Assembly (NCBI GenBank): GCA_900312665.1
Contig: ONZQ02000019.1
Span: forward strand, 62,001 to 126,000
Source of the DNA: Cephalotrichum gorgonifer
Taxonomy: Eukaryota; Ascomycota; Sordariomycetes; Microascales; Microascaceae
Length of the DNA stretch: 64,000 nt
Direction of reading: 5' to 3'
Made by a program: the position numbers and the translations under genes. Below are positions 45,769 to 57,997 of the stretch, one piece after another. A model generated the notes under the pieces. The model saw nothing but the letters and a program-made list of their open reading frames with translations. It had not been told where the DNA came from and made no database searches. Every line of letters starts with the position of its first letter. Positions within the stretch are counted from its first letter, which is position 1.

Positions 45769-47512
45769 ATGCCGCCGAACTCAAACTTGGAGAATGACCA
45801 TCCTAACGGACATATCCTTTGGGATGAGAGCCCTGACAATCCGCACAATTGGACTACGCCAAAGAAGACCCTAAATCTCGGAATTGTTTCCCTCCTGGCC
45901 TTCCTCACGTATATCCGTCCAAAACGCCCCAAAATCCCTGCTTAGACAGCAAAGCTGATGGCACCCCCAGTCCGCTAGAGTCCTCTGTCATCGTCCCCGG
46001 TGTACCCCTCCTACGCAACGAATTCCACGAAACTCGTCGACCCGTAACATCTCTCGTCGTATCCATATTCGTTCTTGGCTTCGCCTTCGGCCCTCTCCTA
46101 CTATCCCCTCTGTCCGAGCTCTACGGTCGCCGTCTCCTCTTCAACATATCCAACGTCGCCACTCTCATCTTCTCAATAGCTAGCGCCGCGGCTCCCAATA
46201 TCGCCTCGTTTGTCGTATTTCGTTTCATCGCTGGTAGCTTCGGGGCGGGGCCGATGAATATCGGAGGGGGAAGTATTGCCGATCAAATACCCCCTGTGAA
46301 GAGGGGCTTCGCCATGTCCATCTTTTTCACCGGCATATTTCTCGGGCCCGTCATCGGGTAAGTGACAATTTCCCCCTTGAAATTCAGGTAGTCTAACTAG
46401 TCTGCCCAATAGACCTGTCATGGGAGGTTTCGTGGCCAAGTACCTTGGCTGGAGGTGGGTATTTTGGCTCATATCCATCGTGGTAAACTCTTCTCTGCTC
46501 CTCTCCGTTTTAATTGCAGGTCACTGACGACGCCGTAGAAAGGCGTAATGACCATCGTGACGTTTTTCTTCTTATCCGAAAGCCATTCCCCAACCATACA
46601 GCATCGGAAGGCTCGACTTGCAAAGCAGCTATACCCAAGCACTCCTCTCAAGAGCAGCTCTGGTACAAATTCGACCCTGCTGCGGTCCGTCACAAGACCA
46701 ATGCGGATGTTAATCCTAAGCCCCATTGTCACTGGACTCTCTCTATACCTTGCACTCATATACGGCTACCTCTATCTTCTTTTCACCACCTTCTCAACAG
46801 TATTTGCTGAGCAGTACGGGTTTGGTACTGATATCCTAGGCCTCGCGTTCCTCGGACTCGGCGTGGGCTGTATGGTAGCCCTTGCTGTTTTGTCATGGAT
46901 GAGCGACTGGCTACAGGATCGTCTCACTAAGAAACATGGGGAGACAAAACCGGAGTATGTTGCCCCAACGGGCCTGATAATTGGTGCATCAGCTAACGCA
47001 GACTAAGGTATCGCTTACTTCCAATTGTACTCGGTATACCCCTACTGCCAGTCGGGCTGTTTGTGTACGGCTGGACGGTGCAGTACGAGATCCATTGGAT
47101 CGTCCCTATCATCTTCACAAGTCTCACGGGTGTTGGTCTCATCTTCTCATTCGTAAGTTCGGTACCCTTCTTTCATGAGGCTAAGTTTTGAACACTCACA
47201 TCTGGAAGCTTCCCACCAAGATATACATGGTCGACGCCTTCACCGAGTACGCCGCCAGTGCCCTAGCCGCAACGAGTGTAGTCCGCAGTATCGTAGGCGG
47301 ATGCCTCCCCATAGCTGGCCTCCCGTTATACTCTGCGCTCGGATATGGCTGGGTGCGTGGCTCCCGTCCCTCTGGTAAATAGTGTCTGGCTAACATTTGT
47401 CTAGGGAAATTCACTCCTGGGATTCATCGCGATCCTCGCTTCCGTTGCTCCGCTTCTATTTTGGCGTTATGGCGAGATACTGCGCAAGAAATATGAAGTG
47501 AAGTTCGACTAG
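45769..47512 (+). CDS. MFS drug/metabolite transporter, DHA1 family
   Basis: Seven exons (45769-45908, 45971-46357, 46413-46482, 46539-46954, 47008-47152, 47209-47352, 47405-47512) sum to 470 codons (469 residues). DHA1 marks: DNPHNWTTPKKTLNLGIVSLLAF at the N-terminus, PLESSVIVPGVPLLRNEF, the loop motif SPLSELYGRR, RFIAGSFGAGPMNIGGGSIAD, GPVMGGFVAKYLGWRWVFWL, and LTPKIYMVDAF-like LPTKIYMVDAFTEYAASALAATSVVRS in the eleventh segment. All introns are 52-62 bp. Such exporters move toxic compounds or secondary metabolites out by proton antiport. It lies head to head with the alpha/beta hydrolase (456 bp apart) and tail to tail with an AflR-like regulator. Fragmented single-exon reading would wrongly suggest a pseudogene. 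Confidence 0.9.
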
Positions 47513-47771
47513 GCCTACCGGACAAGTGATCCCAGGAGAGCATTGGGGGTCAATAGTATGTGGTATATCTGTTTTGGCCTACTTGTTTATGGGCCTAATT
47601 AATAAGACGATATGTCCTATGGGTTGAAGAAGCAGGACCATAGTAGATCCCACAGCCCTATTTGATAAAGGAATGGGTTCGCCATGTAAAGTACCCGGCG
47701 CCGGAACAACGATTGAATAAACAAGTTATAGTCCAATGCATGCCTCATTCCAGCACCTTGGAATCATCTAT

Positions 47772-48946
47772 CTAGGTAGATCCCGCTCCAAGATGCGAAG
47801 CCCAGTCTTCCCTGCCCAAAAGGCCTTTACAACAATCAACCCGTCTCGTCAGATGCGTCCCAATGTCAAGCAACCATCTGAGATTCAACTTTCCAGCGTC
47901 ACCAAGCACCAGAGTCCCTGCAATATGTCGCTCCTCAAAATCCCTCGTCCTTCTCTGAAACTCCAACATCGAAGTACTGACGTCTCTCGCCACTCTCAGC
48001 AGCAGTACGCGCTTAAGCATAATATCGTCCTCCACCGAAGTCCGGTACGCACCAAAGGCTACTCGGGTGGCATCACCACCGAGATACGGACCCGGATTCT
48101 TGACAATATCGGCAAGCAAGCTCACTTGGCGCTGGTAAAGCTGGGCGAGATTCATGAGCTTCGTGCAGCCAGAATCGCAGTGTGGACACTTCATATACTT
48201 GGTTCCAAATGCAGAAGCCCGGTCGAAAAGCTGCATGATACTATCGAGGCCCATGGCCTCCGAATAATTTGCCGCGGAATCCAGCTCGTTATTCGTGCCA
48301 TGGACGACCACGTAGCACGACTCAGGGCATCCCCCGAGCTCTTTGTTTCCTGAGGATGGGGGCGGGGTAGGGGATTTGAGATAATCCAAGAAGTCTGCTA
48401 GCGAGGGAGGGTTATTCATAGGACCAGTGAGAGTGGCCATCTGGTCTATACTGAAGCCATCTGTCTGTGAATAATGGAAGGGTATGGTCAGCGACAGCTT
48501 GTTTCATGATCCCGAATAAAGACACTGACACTATGTGCTGTGCTACCCAAACTAGGCCACAGATTTTCATCAGGCCCAAGGCCAAGCCAACCATCCAGCG
48601 GGGTAATTGTGTCCAATACTCCATGGGTATTAATAGAACTCCATTGCTCGGCTGTGTCCGGAGGTATTCCTGTCTCAGCCTTCCTCTTGCCGCGTCGCTG
48701 CGAAACGCTGTAGACACAGGATGATGGGACGTTGGACGCCTCGCATCTCCGACATGGTGTACCACCCGAACATTTGACCCTCGATCTTCGACAGGTATTG
48801 CAAGAAGTGTTATATTTGTGCTTCGTGACCACTGGCGATCGGTTCACGTTTGAGGTGGCCGGAGATACGGCATGGGGCGGAGTGTTGGCGTTCCATCGTG
48901 AGATGTAGCTGCCCGGCACAACTCTAGGACCGGCCATAGCGTCCAT
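47772..48946 (-). CDS. AflR-like Zn2Cys6 transcription factor
   Basis: Two exons, 48946-48530 and 48464-47772 (65-bp intron with weaker donor GTCAGT), 370 codons (369 residues). The zinc cluster reads SCNTCRRSRVKCSGGTPCRRC followed by SSCVYSVSQRRGKRK; this spacing and the basic tail match AflR-type regulators of secondary-metabolite clusters. The C-terminal half has the AflR-family pattern KCPHCDSGCTKLMNLAQLYQRQVSLL and DDIMLKRVLLLRVARDVSTSMLEFQRR. An earlier in-frame methionine exists at 49030, but the one at 48946 (MDAMAGPRVVPG) seems a more typical start. Because AflR-like genes usually sit in clusters, the neighbouring exporter and oxidase are of interest, but no synthase is present within 64 kb. 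Confidence 0.85.
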
Positions 48947-49365
48947 AATGAGTGCTATGACTGGAAAGGGCGACGGTATGATGTTGGTAAGCTGTGAGCT
49001 AAGCGGACGTAACAGTTTGCAGTCGAACAAGATGGATTTGTAAGCCAGTCCCGATACCCTTGAAGGATCCGAAATAAACCCATGGTGATCCGTCCGGGTA
49101 CACCGTGTAGGTACGGTGACTAAAATTCAACTATGTAAGCCTTGCTAACGATATGGGGTAAATCTCAATCTAGGCGTAGGCAGTGAAGATGTCGCAATAC
49201 GCTAATACAGGGTGACTTGAGGGAACCCCCGTTCATTACGTATATGCCAAGGCGGTACAACAATTGTTTTACATAGGATCATAAACATGCAAACGTTCGT
49301 AGATACAATACACGAGACCAGGTCCTACCTAGGTCCCCAAACACGTCCTTCCACCGACCTCTTCC

Positions 49366-51124
49366 CTACCATGATAGCTGTATAGTCCGCCCCGGCCTCT
49401 CCGCGAGAATATCATTCACACTCCTCAGCGTCACCATCCCTACCCCTTCCCCCAATAACTCCAACTTCGTATCCGCGACCCTATGCCCGTGACAGACAAA
49501 CTGCTCCCGGACGCACAGACACTCCTCATTACTCTCTACACCCACTCCATCCGCCGCCTGCTCCTCCATCAGCATGATAGACTCCGCGAGAGAAGCAGCA
49601 AGGACAGAATCCCACAAGCACCTAAAGAGTGGAGTTAGTGGTTGACGTAAAGAGGCTATGAGTCCGCATCACGGCTAAGTACTTACTCCCTCCTCGGCCA
49701 CTGCCTCAGCAGCGAAATCGCCTCCCTCCGAAGTACGGGGTCGCGACAACTCGAGGCAGCGACATACAGCGGCTCACAAACCGACGCAGCAAACGAAAAT
49801 ATCGGTCCGCATGCCTCGTGCTCGGCTCCCCCATCCCCTCCTGTCGCGGGATGATACTTCTCCAGGAGCTGCCGCGAAAAGGTCACGATCTGCTCATACT
49901 GCGGGTGGAACTCATCCCACGCCAGCTCCCAGCTCGAGACATCGATCGTCAGCGCTATATCGAACGCGATATGCCGTATCTGCAGTATCAGCGCCGCCTC
50001 CATCTCCGACTCCTTGAGTAGCGGGCGCAGGGCGGAGAACTTCTCGCTCCACGCACTCAGCGCGTTCCGGAAGACGAGTCGACTTTCTCTAGAGGGTCCT
50101 GTTGGGTAGGGGCCCGCTATGAATTCTCTCCTCTGCATTAGCCCCAGCAGCCCGCTCAGCGACAGCTCGAACTCGAAGTATGCCTCGGTGACAGATGTGA
50201 ATGGCTTCGTGGAGGGTTCCCTCGGTATGTGTCCCCCCTCCCACTCCATTCTCGAGGCGTCGTCTAATAAGTTCAACGCCTGGCTATCGAGGCGATTAAA
50301 CAGCGTCACGATAGAGTTCACGGGAAGAACCCCTCCGCTCCCACGGCTCCTCCGCCGCTCCCAGTGCTTCCACTGCCGGAACAGCTTCAGTCCATTCCGC
50401 ATATGCAGAAATGCCTCCCTCGGGTCCCCTCTCAAGCTACACAGCCCCGTGTAAAGGATGCTCGTGGCAAGAATGACGTCTTTATCACCGGGCCCGGGAT
50501 TTTCACGGCTAGCGACGTCGACAAGCCCACTTATCGACGCGTTATACTGCGTCAAAGCGAAGTTGTACAGGTCCTTCCTTAGCGTTGTAGAATGTGCTGA
50601 GGAAGGAATGGTATATCGCTTGTACATCGCCGCGACGGCAACACTAGCGTGCCATATCGCCGGGTGAACCTGCGTGGCCTTGAGAAGATCCACGGTCCAG
50701 AAGGACTGATCGAATGGACCGGCAACTTGCAGCGCTGTCTCAGTGCGGAAGAAGAAGAACATGCGGCGCTCATCCCAGGACGACCGGAATGGCGACGCGG
50801 AGTGGTCTGGCTGGCGGACGAGCGCAGGTAGTGAGGTGTAGCCGTCGCATCTCCTCCCGGTCGATACGCAGCGTGTACATGCGGGCCTTGTCTCGTCACA
50901 TTTGACGCGGCGGATGCTGCGGAACGACGTGGTTTGTCAGTACCACGGCACGAAGGAGAGCTATAGTGAGTGAGAGGTAAGTGAACGAACCGGCAGGTGG
51001 TGCATCCTGTCTTGACCTTCGTCGCCCACTTCTTCTTCCGAGGGTTGTTGCTTGCGTTTGTGCCGCCCGGGGTAGGTGGAGACGGACTACTTTCGGCGGG
51101 TAGCTCTTTTTTTCCCTTTGCCAT
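49366..51124 (-). CDS. Zn2Cys6 transcription factor
   Basis: Three exons (51124-50991, 50916-49687, 49621-49366) sum to 540 codons (539 residues). The first intron splits the zinc cluster; joined it reads GCTTCRIRRVKC then CTRCVSTGRRC, with RKKKWATKVK just before it. The main body (HPAIWHASVAVAAMYKRY, YNASISGLV, VILATSILYTGLCSLRGD, AFLHMRNGLKLFRQW) is the common fungal domain found in regulators labelled C6 finger proteins. The final exon joins WPRRE to CLWDSVLAASLAESIM and ends at 49366. Target unknown. The start codon lies in a small upstream block with Pro/Ser runs. Confidence 0.87.
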
Positions 51125-51876
51125 CTCTTCGTTCTTATACCTCGAGTGCTCTCATCTGTTTAACGTTCGAGTCATTCTTCTTCTGTTCCGCCCGCCTTGA
51201 ACGGACGAGGGCGAGGACGTCGAGTTTCCCTGATCTATTTTAGGCTGGTTTTGGCTTGGTGTATTCGGTGAGGTAGAGCGAGTGGGGCTAAACAGCTAGT
51301 CTTATTGGTCGGCTCGTTCAATCCTTTTGTTAGTGCGACGCTCCCGAGTTAAGGGGCGCAAGCCTGAAAAGGGGAAGTCGAGGAACTGTCTGGAACCCGT
51401 GTATTGCCTGTTTTGGGGGGGGAAGGGGGCTCTACTTGTAGTCGTGTCTATGTTTTCATTTCCGGCCTAGGTCCGCGTAGTCCCTCTTGGCTTGCAATTC
51501 TGCGCTTCTAGAACCGAGGAATCCGACGAAGTACTTTGAAGAAATACGCAATAGCAACCTTCAAACGGGAGATTCCTTCGGATCCTAGAAAATGACATCA
51601 TGATGTAGCCTTGTAGTAGGTATAGCGGTTCCCTTCGGGTTTTTGTTATCGTTATAAGAAGTTTGACTGCGTTCGCTAGTAGTGCTCATCCGGGTGGATT
51701 ATTTAACAAACTTGAGTGACAAGGCGCACCTATATAACCGGAAGATAATCTCTGGCAAAATACAGAAGAAGAGAAGAAGAAGAAGAAGAAAAAGAAAGAA
51801 ACGGAGAATGGTAAAAAGAAAGAAAGAGACAAAAGTTTATCGGTACCCGAGTATTCTCGGGTGCACTGGGAATTGA
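51125..51876. other. Intergenic between the regulator start and tRNA-Lys
   Basis: About 0.75 kb. A purine-rich GAA/AGA tract lies at about 51765-51830. On the minus strand this is T-rich, directly downstream of the tRNA, and includes T-runs that can end RNA polymerase III transcription. Confidence 0.6.
51828..51833 (-). terminator. RNA polymerase III terminator of tRNA-Lys
   Basis: The first run of four T downstream of the tRNA on the minus strand (complement of GACAAAAG) is here, about 45 bases after the tRNA 3' end; further longer T-runs follow. Confidence 0.4.
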
Positions 51877-51948
51877 GCCCAATGCGGGGGTCGAACCCGC
51901 AGCCTTCAGATTAAGAGTCTGACGCTCTACCGATTGAGCTAACCGGGC
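51877..51948 (-). tRNA. tRNA-Lys (anticodon CTT)
   Basis: 72 bases, no intron. The minus strand folds as a cloverleaf: acceptor stem GCCCGGT/ATTGGGC with two G-U pairs, A-box TAGCTCAATCGGTAGAGC, anticodon stem TCAGA/TCTGA with loop CTCTTAA (anticodon CTT), and T arm GCGGG-TTCGACC-CCCGC. The CCA end is not encoded, as usual in eukaryotes. Confidence 0.97.
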
Positions 51949-52238
51949 GGGTTGTTTCTTGTGTGATGGGCGAAGGGTTCAGGGCCAGTAAGAGACCACC
52001 TCCTCATGGTCTCGGCTCTCTTAGCGGACATGTGACCGGAATTTGTCATTCAAGCTTTCCAAGTATTTGCCCTCGGCGGACCTGAGCCGAGGCAGACTAA
52101 TGTATGATTACTCCAGTGTCCAGCCAAGCCAAGATAGTAAATAGAGGTACAAATATCAGCCCGGCACATCTGTAAACATCATCAAGACTATTTACACATT
52201 TCCAAAATTCCCCATTCAGCCACCTAAAAAGTATCGAA

Positions 52239-52907
52239 ATGTCCCCATCATCTCCAGATACCGCCGACGCGGCCTACTTCAAGTTCGTCCCATGGTGCAA
52301 CGACCTCATCTCTAGACAAGGTAGCATCCTCTTCACTCCGACTTCCCGCTTGCCAGATGACCCCACAATCGGTGCCACAAGGGACCAGCTATTCCGTAAA
52401 ACCCTCCACCACGACGGCGCACTCCCCTACTGCATAGGCCTCTACCAAGATCCCACAACGTCACCGGATCTCCAGCCTACCACCCCCGGCTCGGGCCCAC
52501 AGAGCCCGACGCTCTACATTAAATCGTCTTCTATTCTCTTTGACCTCCGACCAGGACTCAACGGCTTCAACGGCTCCGCCCACGGCGGCCTACTCTCCTC
52601 TCTAATTGACGAGGCGATGGGGAGCCTCATATTCATAAATCACCTCGTCCAGACCACGCACGAGAAGCAAGGACGGAAGCTGCCGGCGGGGACCCTGGAC
52701 CTGAACAGCACGCGAGTATTCACGGCGAGCATGGCGGTACGCTTCCAGAAGCCGGTGCCGACGCCAAGCATTGTGGTCGTCACCGCGAGCCTCGTCAAGA
52801 TCGAGGGGCGGAAGATCTTTTTCGACGTGACGGTGAAGGGGCAGCACGGGGAGGAGTATGCGCGGTGCGATGGGCTGTGGTTGTCATTGCCGTTAGAGAA
52901 GGTGTAG
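52239..52907 (+). CDS. Hotdog-fold thioesterase (PaaI/4HBT family)
   Basis: Single exon, 222 residues. The core motif GFNGSAHGGLLSSLIDEAMGSL contains the H115-G-G and an acidic residue (D in LIDEAMG) typical of the PaaI-like thioesterase group that hydrolyses acyl-CoA. The following strands VRFQKPVPTPSIVVVTASLVKIEGRKIFFDVTVKGQHGEEYARCDGLWL complete the hotdog fold. An N-terminal extension of about 90 residues is common in fungal members. No targeting signal is obvious. Substrate chain length is unknown. Confidence 0.9.
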   Translation: MSPSSPDTADAAYFKFVPWCNDLISRQGSILFTPTSRLPDDPTIGATRDQLFRKTLHHDGALPYCIGLYQDPTTSPDLQPTTPGSGPQSPTLYIKSSSILFDLRPGLNGFNGSAHGGLLSSLIDEAMGSLIFINHLVQTTHEKQGRKLPAGTLDLNSTRVFTASMAVRFQKPVPTPSIVVVTASLVKIEGRKIFFDVTVKGQHGEEYARCDGLWLSLPLEKV

Positions 52908-55629
52908 ATCGACTCCGGCGGGTACAGGGGGGTGGGACGCAGTAGAGGTGTAAGGGTAAGAATAGAATTAGATCTAGTTCAGCGATGTGAACTATTGCTC
53001 TCATGAGCCTCCGACATCTCCCTATCTCTCTTTCCCCATCTTTCTTAGCAATAACCCTTTTGCTTTACTATCTGCTTCAAATGCCGTATGGACTAAGTCC
53101 CAGGTGTCCAAAAACTGCACCTTCATGGTTCTATAATTCTGAAGTATGCGTACTTTGGCCACAAAAGGTCGGGCTTAGGGCATTCGTCGGACTTGGTGGT
53201 ATATCCAGGATTCAAACAAAAATTGCGCTTTTTTGTCTTGGAGATCCCTTCCTGTCAGAGAAGGAACTATTGTGGCCCCTGTAGGATGTTTCGATTGGCC
53301 ATCAAAAATGTGGCTTGATATCTCCCTGGAAACCATCTTGACGATCAGTCAGAAGATAGGGGTAAAATAACAGAGACAATCTGTTTCTGATGTTCTTTTT
53401 CATCGACGGTATGTACCCGATTAAACTTCAGACCGCAGTGTTCAATATCCTCCTCCAGCTCCCGTCTTTCATACCTTGACATACTCGATCTAGACCTATT
53501 TGATCATTCAGGATGCAACTTTCCTCGATCTCGGCTGTTCTCTTTCCTGCTTTTGTTATAGCCCAGGATATCATCGTATGTACCACTGGTTTCTCTATCC
53601 AGAACAAGGTTAACATATATCCCAGGGTCAATACTACCCTGACCAAAAAGACTGTTCTTCAGTAGCAGCTCAACCTATCATCAACGGGGAGTGTTTCTCG
53701 ACCAACGTAGCTAGGTATAGCACATGTCATCATCGCAAGCAACTTCCTGACTAACAAACAAATAATAGCTCTCTCAGCCTAATTCACGATAGCCTTTGCA
53801 TCGGTTATTTGTATGTTCCCCGTGCAACTTGATCCCCTAGCAGACTCGCGGAGTAAATTAACCATTACAAATGTAGTCACTCACTCTGTGATAATGGGTT
53901 GACCATAATCCCAATTATTCACTCTGCAGCCCAGGAGGAATGCCACCCCGTGCTGTCCTGGGGACTTGCGCATTCTATGAAGTGCCAGATAGAGAAGGTA
54001 GACTAGGAGCGGGAGTGGGAATGCTGGACTATGTACATTCTTTATTAGGTCCAACCATATATGAAGAATTATGATGACCAAGATGTTCGACACAATCGTG
54101 GAAGTGAGGAAGATGCCCTTCGCAGCCATAACCTGGGCCTTCTCGGGGTCGAGTCTGTTGCCGTGTTCGATGCCTCGCACGCCTCAATGCTCCCACGTTG
54201 TCGCTCTTCCGAGGCCCTAGCGCGATATTTCGATGTTACGACTAAATATGCATGCAACTATGACCAGGTGTAATCAAATCCGGCATCCGTCCATGTAAAT
54301 CATCTCGATCCCGATCCTGATCCCGATCAAAGGTTTAGTCACGAGCCCGTCTCCCTGCAAGTGATGTGGAATTCATAGTTCGAAAGATATGGGATAATAA
54401 TGTCATCTTTAGGGAAGTAGGAGCACGCCAAGTTAACAGAAGGTTAGCAAATGTGTACTTGATCCAACTAGCCTTGCTGCACGCACGGGGCTGCCCGGTT
54501 CAGTCTTTCGCCCCTCCACCTAGTCTCGAGCCATTTAAAGTAAGAGAAGGTGCGGGGCGCCAGGTTTGCTTCTATACGCCCAGGAGAAGTAGTCCCGGCC
54601 CTTTTTACTCTTAGTGTCGATCTGCAACTGGGTCTCGCGGAACTCCTGCTCGATATTCTCGTCTATGGATGCCTGGCGCCTTGGCGGATCTTGTAGAACT
54701 TGGCCAGGCCTCTTCCACTTGGCCCTTATAGAAAAGCCAGCGAAGGGTCTCGGGAAAAACCAATTTAGGGAAATGATGCAAAAGAGGCCAACGGAGATGC
54801 GAGAGGGCCTCGTTGTAGGAGGACTTAGAGATGCTTGCTGCTTCAACAGCACAGAGTAAAAGCCCATCTACATGAACACCCTCAACCCGGATATCGTCCC
54901 CGTTATCAGCGACGTCAACACGATTCGGGACTTGTACGCTTTATCCCACAGTCACGCCATTTCCCTCCGCTTGTCGGTCCGACTCCGGATTTAACTTCCG
55001 TGAAGTTCCGCCGAAGGCTATTAATGAAGCAAACTTCCATTGTATCACCACACCACCTCGCGTTCCATGCGGCTAAACCTAGGTGGGTAGTTTTGTAATT
55101 CCAGGGTTGTTCATCGAGAGCCGTTTTTTGTGTTTGTGGGCCGAACCTTAGCAATTTTACATTGCTGCTCCCGTTTCGGGACCGGGTCAAGATGATATCA
55201 TGCTGTAGCCGACGAATACTCGTCCTCGCTTTATCAAAGATTAGGTCTCATCTTATATTATAGACGGATTTGGCAACCATGCCCCCAGGGTAAGACCGTA
55301 TATTTTGGGACGCTTCATATGAAGGATGATCGAGATTCAGATATGTAGACTCTCTGAACCTTACAGAAACGGAAGGTTTCACAGACGTGATCTGATTAGC
55401 ATAAAGTTCAAGGTCTCGGTAACTTCCGGGACTCACCACTCTCTCTATCGAACGAATGCGTAGAGATGGGATCATACATGAAAGACTTGTTGTACTAGAG
55501 GTCAGGTGGTATTGCAGGTGTAACCTACAAAACTTAAGCTCGCCTTCAGCGCTCACAACTTTCATGCGTTCTATAAATCCTATACAAATTGCAGGCCGGC
55601 CCGTCTGTCCTCAACGATTACTCGCCGCC
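52908..55629. other. Long intergenic region without a recognised gene
   Basis: About 2.7 kb. A minus-strand ORF at 53881-54180 contains a hydrophobic segment (GIFLTSTIVSNILVIIILHIWLDLI) but no family signature; it could be a membrane-gene relic. No other candidate. Confidence 0.45.
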
Positions 55630-55693
55630 CCGTCTGCCCATCTCCCCGTCTGCCTGTCTCCTCGTCTGCCCATCTCCTCGCCTGCCCATCTAC
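55630..55693 (+). repeat. Four tandem 16-bp pyrimidine-rich repeats in the leader of the MFS gene
   Basis: Units at 55630-55645, 55646-55661, 55662-55677 and 55678-55693 follow the pattern CCGTCTGCCCATCTCC with one to three changes each. The array ends 9 bp before the start codon at 55703, so it is probably within the 5' untranslated leader. The unit is not a multiple of three. Confidence 0.9.
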
Positions 55694-55702
55694 CCATCCG
55701 CA

Positions 55703-57522
55703 ATGCCTGCAATGTCTACCCTGACAGAGAAGAGCAGCGCATCGATGGCCCACGAGACCGGTAATGTTAGCCCGGCCCAAGAATCACCTCCAGGCCCCGT
55801 GTCGATGAACTACGAGCCGGTGACTCCCGAAGACAGATGTCTGGATAGGTGGACGAACTTGAAATTCGATGCATGTATTCTCGCACCGGCGTCAATCGGC
55901 TGGATGCTCATTGCTAGCAGGTCACCCCTTTTCCTAAGGACGTATCCTTACCCAACTATCCCTTGTGCAGCGACCGGCCCTTGCTCTATTGGCCTAGCCC
56001 ATATACTAACTTGGCGATCATGACACACGCACCGTGGCTTGCTTGGGTCGCATTTCTTTACTAATAAGTAAGCATCTAGTCGACAAGAGCAACGTCGGAT
56101 ACGTCGCAACAAGTACCTTCATCGAGGATGCTCATCTGACACCGGACGCCGTCAGTCTAGCCCTGACACTCTTCTCCGCCACCTACGTCCCTCTCCATCC
56201 TGTATCCACCATCGCGTCCTTCCTCGTCGGCTCTAGGTACTGGATCTCCGCCCTGCTCTTCTGCTGCGGTGTGCTATGCATGTCCCACGCCGCCGTCGAC
56301 GGCGATAAGAGTCTCGCCGCCCTGCGACTGCTCTTGGGCTGCGCAGAAGCTGGATATAACCCCTGCTGTGTCTTTTTATTCTCTCTGTACTACCCGAGAT
56401 ACAGCCTCGCTATCCGAATGGGGGTATTCACGGCTATGTTTGCCGTCTCTGGTGCCGTCGCAGGTCTTATCGCATACGGATTACTGTCCGTCCGCACGGC
56501 GACTATTCACGGCTGGCAGATAGTCTTCCTATTCGAGGGGGGCCTTACTATCCTTATGGCTGTTGCAGTGTTCATCCTCGTCCCCAACAAGATCGAAACA
56601 GCCCGATTCCTGTCCCCCAAGGAACATCAGCATGCGGTCCACCGGATGGAAATCGACACCCAGGGCCGACCTACGGGCAGTGGTCGCATTTCCTGGCGCG
56701 ACATTACGGATGTCCTAAAGGACTGGAAGAAACTTTTAATCATCCTGTTCGGTATATGCGCCATCACTTCCATGAACGCATTCCCGGCATTCTTGCCCTT
56801 GCTGGTTCAAGGTATGGGATACCACGGACACCTCGCAACACTTATGAGTGTACCTCCATTCGTGGCCGGCATCGTGGGCCTCATGATTGCCATGTGGTCC
56901 AGCGACAGGTTCAAAGATCGGTCGAGCCACCTTGTCGGCGGCTTGGCTATAGGATTGGTGGGGACGGTGATTATGGCCTGCGCAGAAAATAACGCTGTGC
57001 GATATATGGCCGCCCACATATGTCTTCCGGGCGTGTTAACCGGCGCGTCCTTGATTTCGGTCTGGCTGGCGAATAATACAGATGAAGGCGTATGCCCAAC
57101 CATCCGCCCATTTCCAAGACTTCGCAGCTATTTCCAGGTTGACCTCGCTGACGAACTCGAATCCTAGGGTGCTCGGTCATTCGTACTTGGTCTCAACGGC
57201 GTAACCCACGTTGGTGGCGTAATTGCAGGCCAACTTTATAAGGTTAACTATGGTCCATCCTGTGAGTATCCCCTAGAGCGTCTCTAATAAGTCCACGGCC
57301 TGGCGTCTAATGGCCGGCGCAGACAAATATCCGTTAGGTGTTACCGCGGCTCTCCTTGGAGTAGCCATAGTCGGAATGCTTTTAGTCCGTTGGTTATATG
57401 TACGGGAGAACAAGCGGAGGGAACGTATCACGAGGGATTGGGGCGAAGCGGAGATTGTTGAAGAGTCACAGTCACCTATTCGCCGGGGTGACCAGCGCCT
57501 CAATTACAGGTTTACTTTGTAG
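55703..57522 (+). CDS. MFS transporter of the DAL5/TNA1 (anion:cation symporter) family
   Basis: Probable exons 55703-55920, 56069-57089, 57168-57261 and 57323-57522. The last two introns (donors GTATGC and GTGAGT) restore NTDEGGARSFVLGLNGVTHVGGVIAGQLY and then NYGPSYKYPLG, the typical end of this family (vitamin, allantoate, pantothenate or nicotinate transporters). LVDKSNVGYVATSTFIEDAHLTPDAVS follows the first membrane segment, and SVRTATIHGWQIVFLFEGGLTI matches the sixth-segment region. Intron 1 is weak (donor GTCACC, acceptor TAATAAG) and the first membrane segment (ACILAPASIGWMLIA) is short for the family, so this end may be damaged or misread. An unusual repeat array lies immediately before the ATG. 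Substrate unknown. Confidence 0.75.
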
Positions 57523-57997
57523 ATAGCCTATGTTATGTGTATGATCTTTTCTTTGATATTGGTCTGATCTGACCCCAAAACGGATCTACTCGTCCGAAGG
57601 TTGTGAATTTATTGAATGGGCGGTTACTAGGGCTAAAATGCCACCCGATCAATGCTATCATCCTGAAATATTTCTCACCAGACAGGAGACCCCTTCCGTG
57701 GATTGATGTTAGAGATGACATGATACTAACGGCTTTCAAAACATGCATTCCATAGTCCGGCGACGAGTGCCAGGATAATGTCATACGCTTCATAGCTTAT
57801 ATGACAACTACACCTCAAGGACGCCCAGGTTCCAGGCTCAGTCGTATTCTTTCAAGGCAAAGGTAAAGAAAAATCGCTGGATTTATCCACGAAACGAGAA
57901 AGATACTACAAAACCTGCATCGAGCCAGTCCGAGATCCCTCCTAACGCCTAACCTGTACCTTCGTAGGCCATCTTCGTCCTGTATCATTCAAAAGCG
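57523..57997. other. Intergenic between two converging genes
   Basis: About 0.47 kb of A+T-rich sequence between the 3' ends of the transporter and the eight-exon gene. Nothing recognised. Confidence 0.45.

Noticed and set aside
47736..48353. Plus-strand ORF of 205 codons
   Set aside because: It lies antisense to the AflR-like regulator exon, whose own frame shows conserved domain text.
51765..51830. GAA/AGA purine tract as a coding repeat
   Set aside because: It is the T-rich flank of the tRNA on the other strand; a Lys/Arg-rich ORF there is a composition artefact.
53881..54180. Possible small membrane protein on the minus strand
   Set aside because: One hydrophobic segment only, without family signature, in a gene-poor region; too weak to call a gene.
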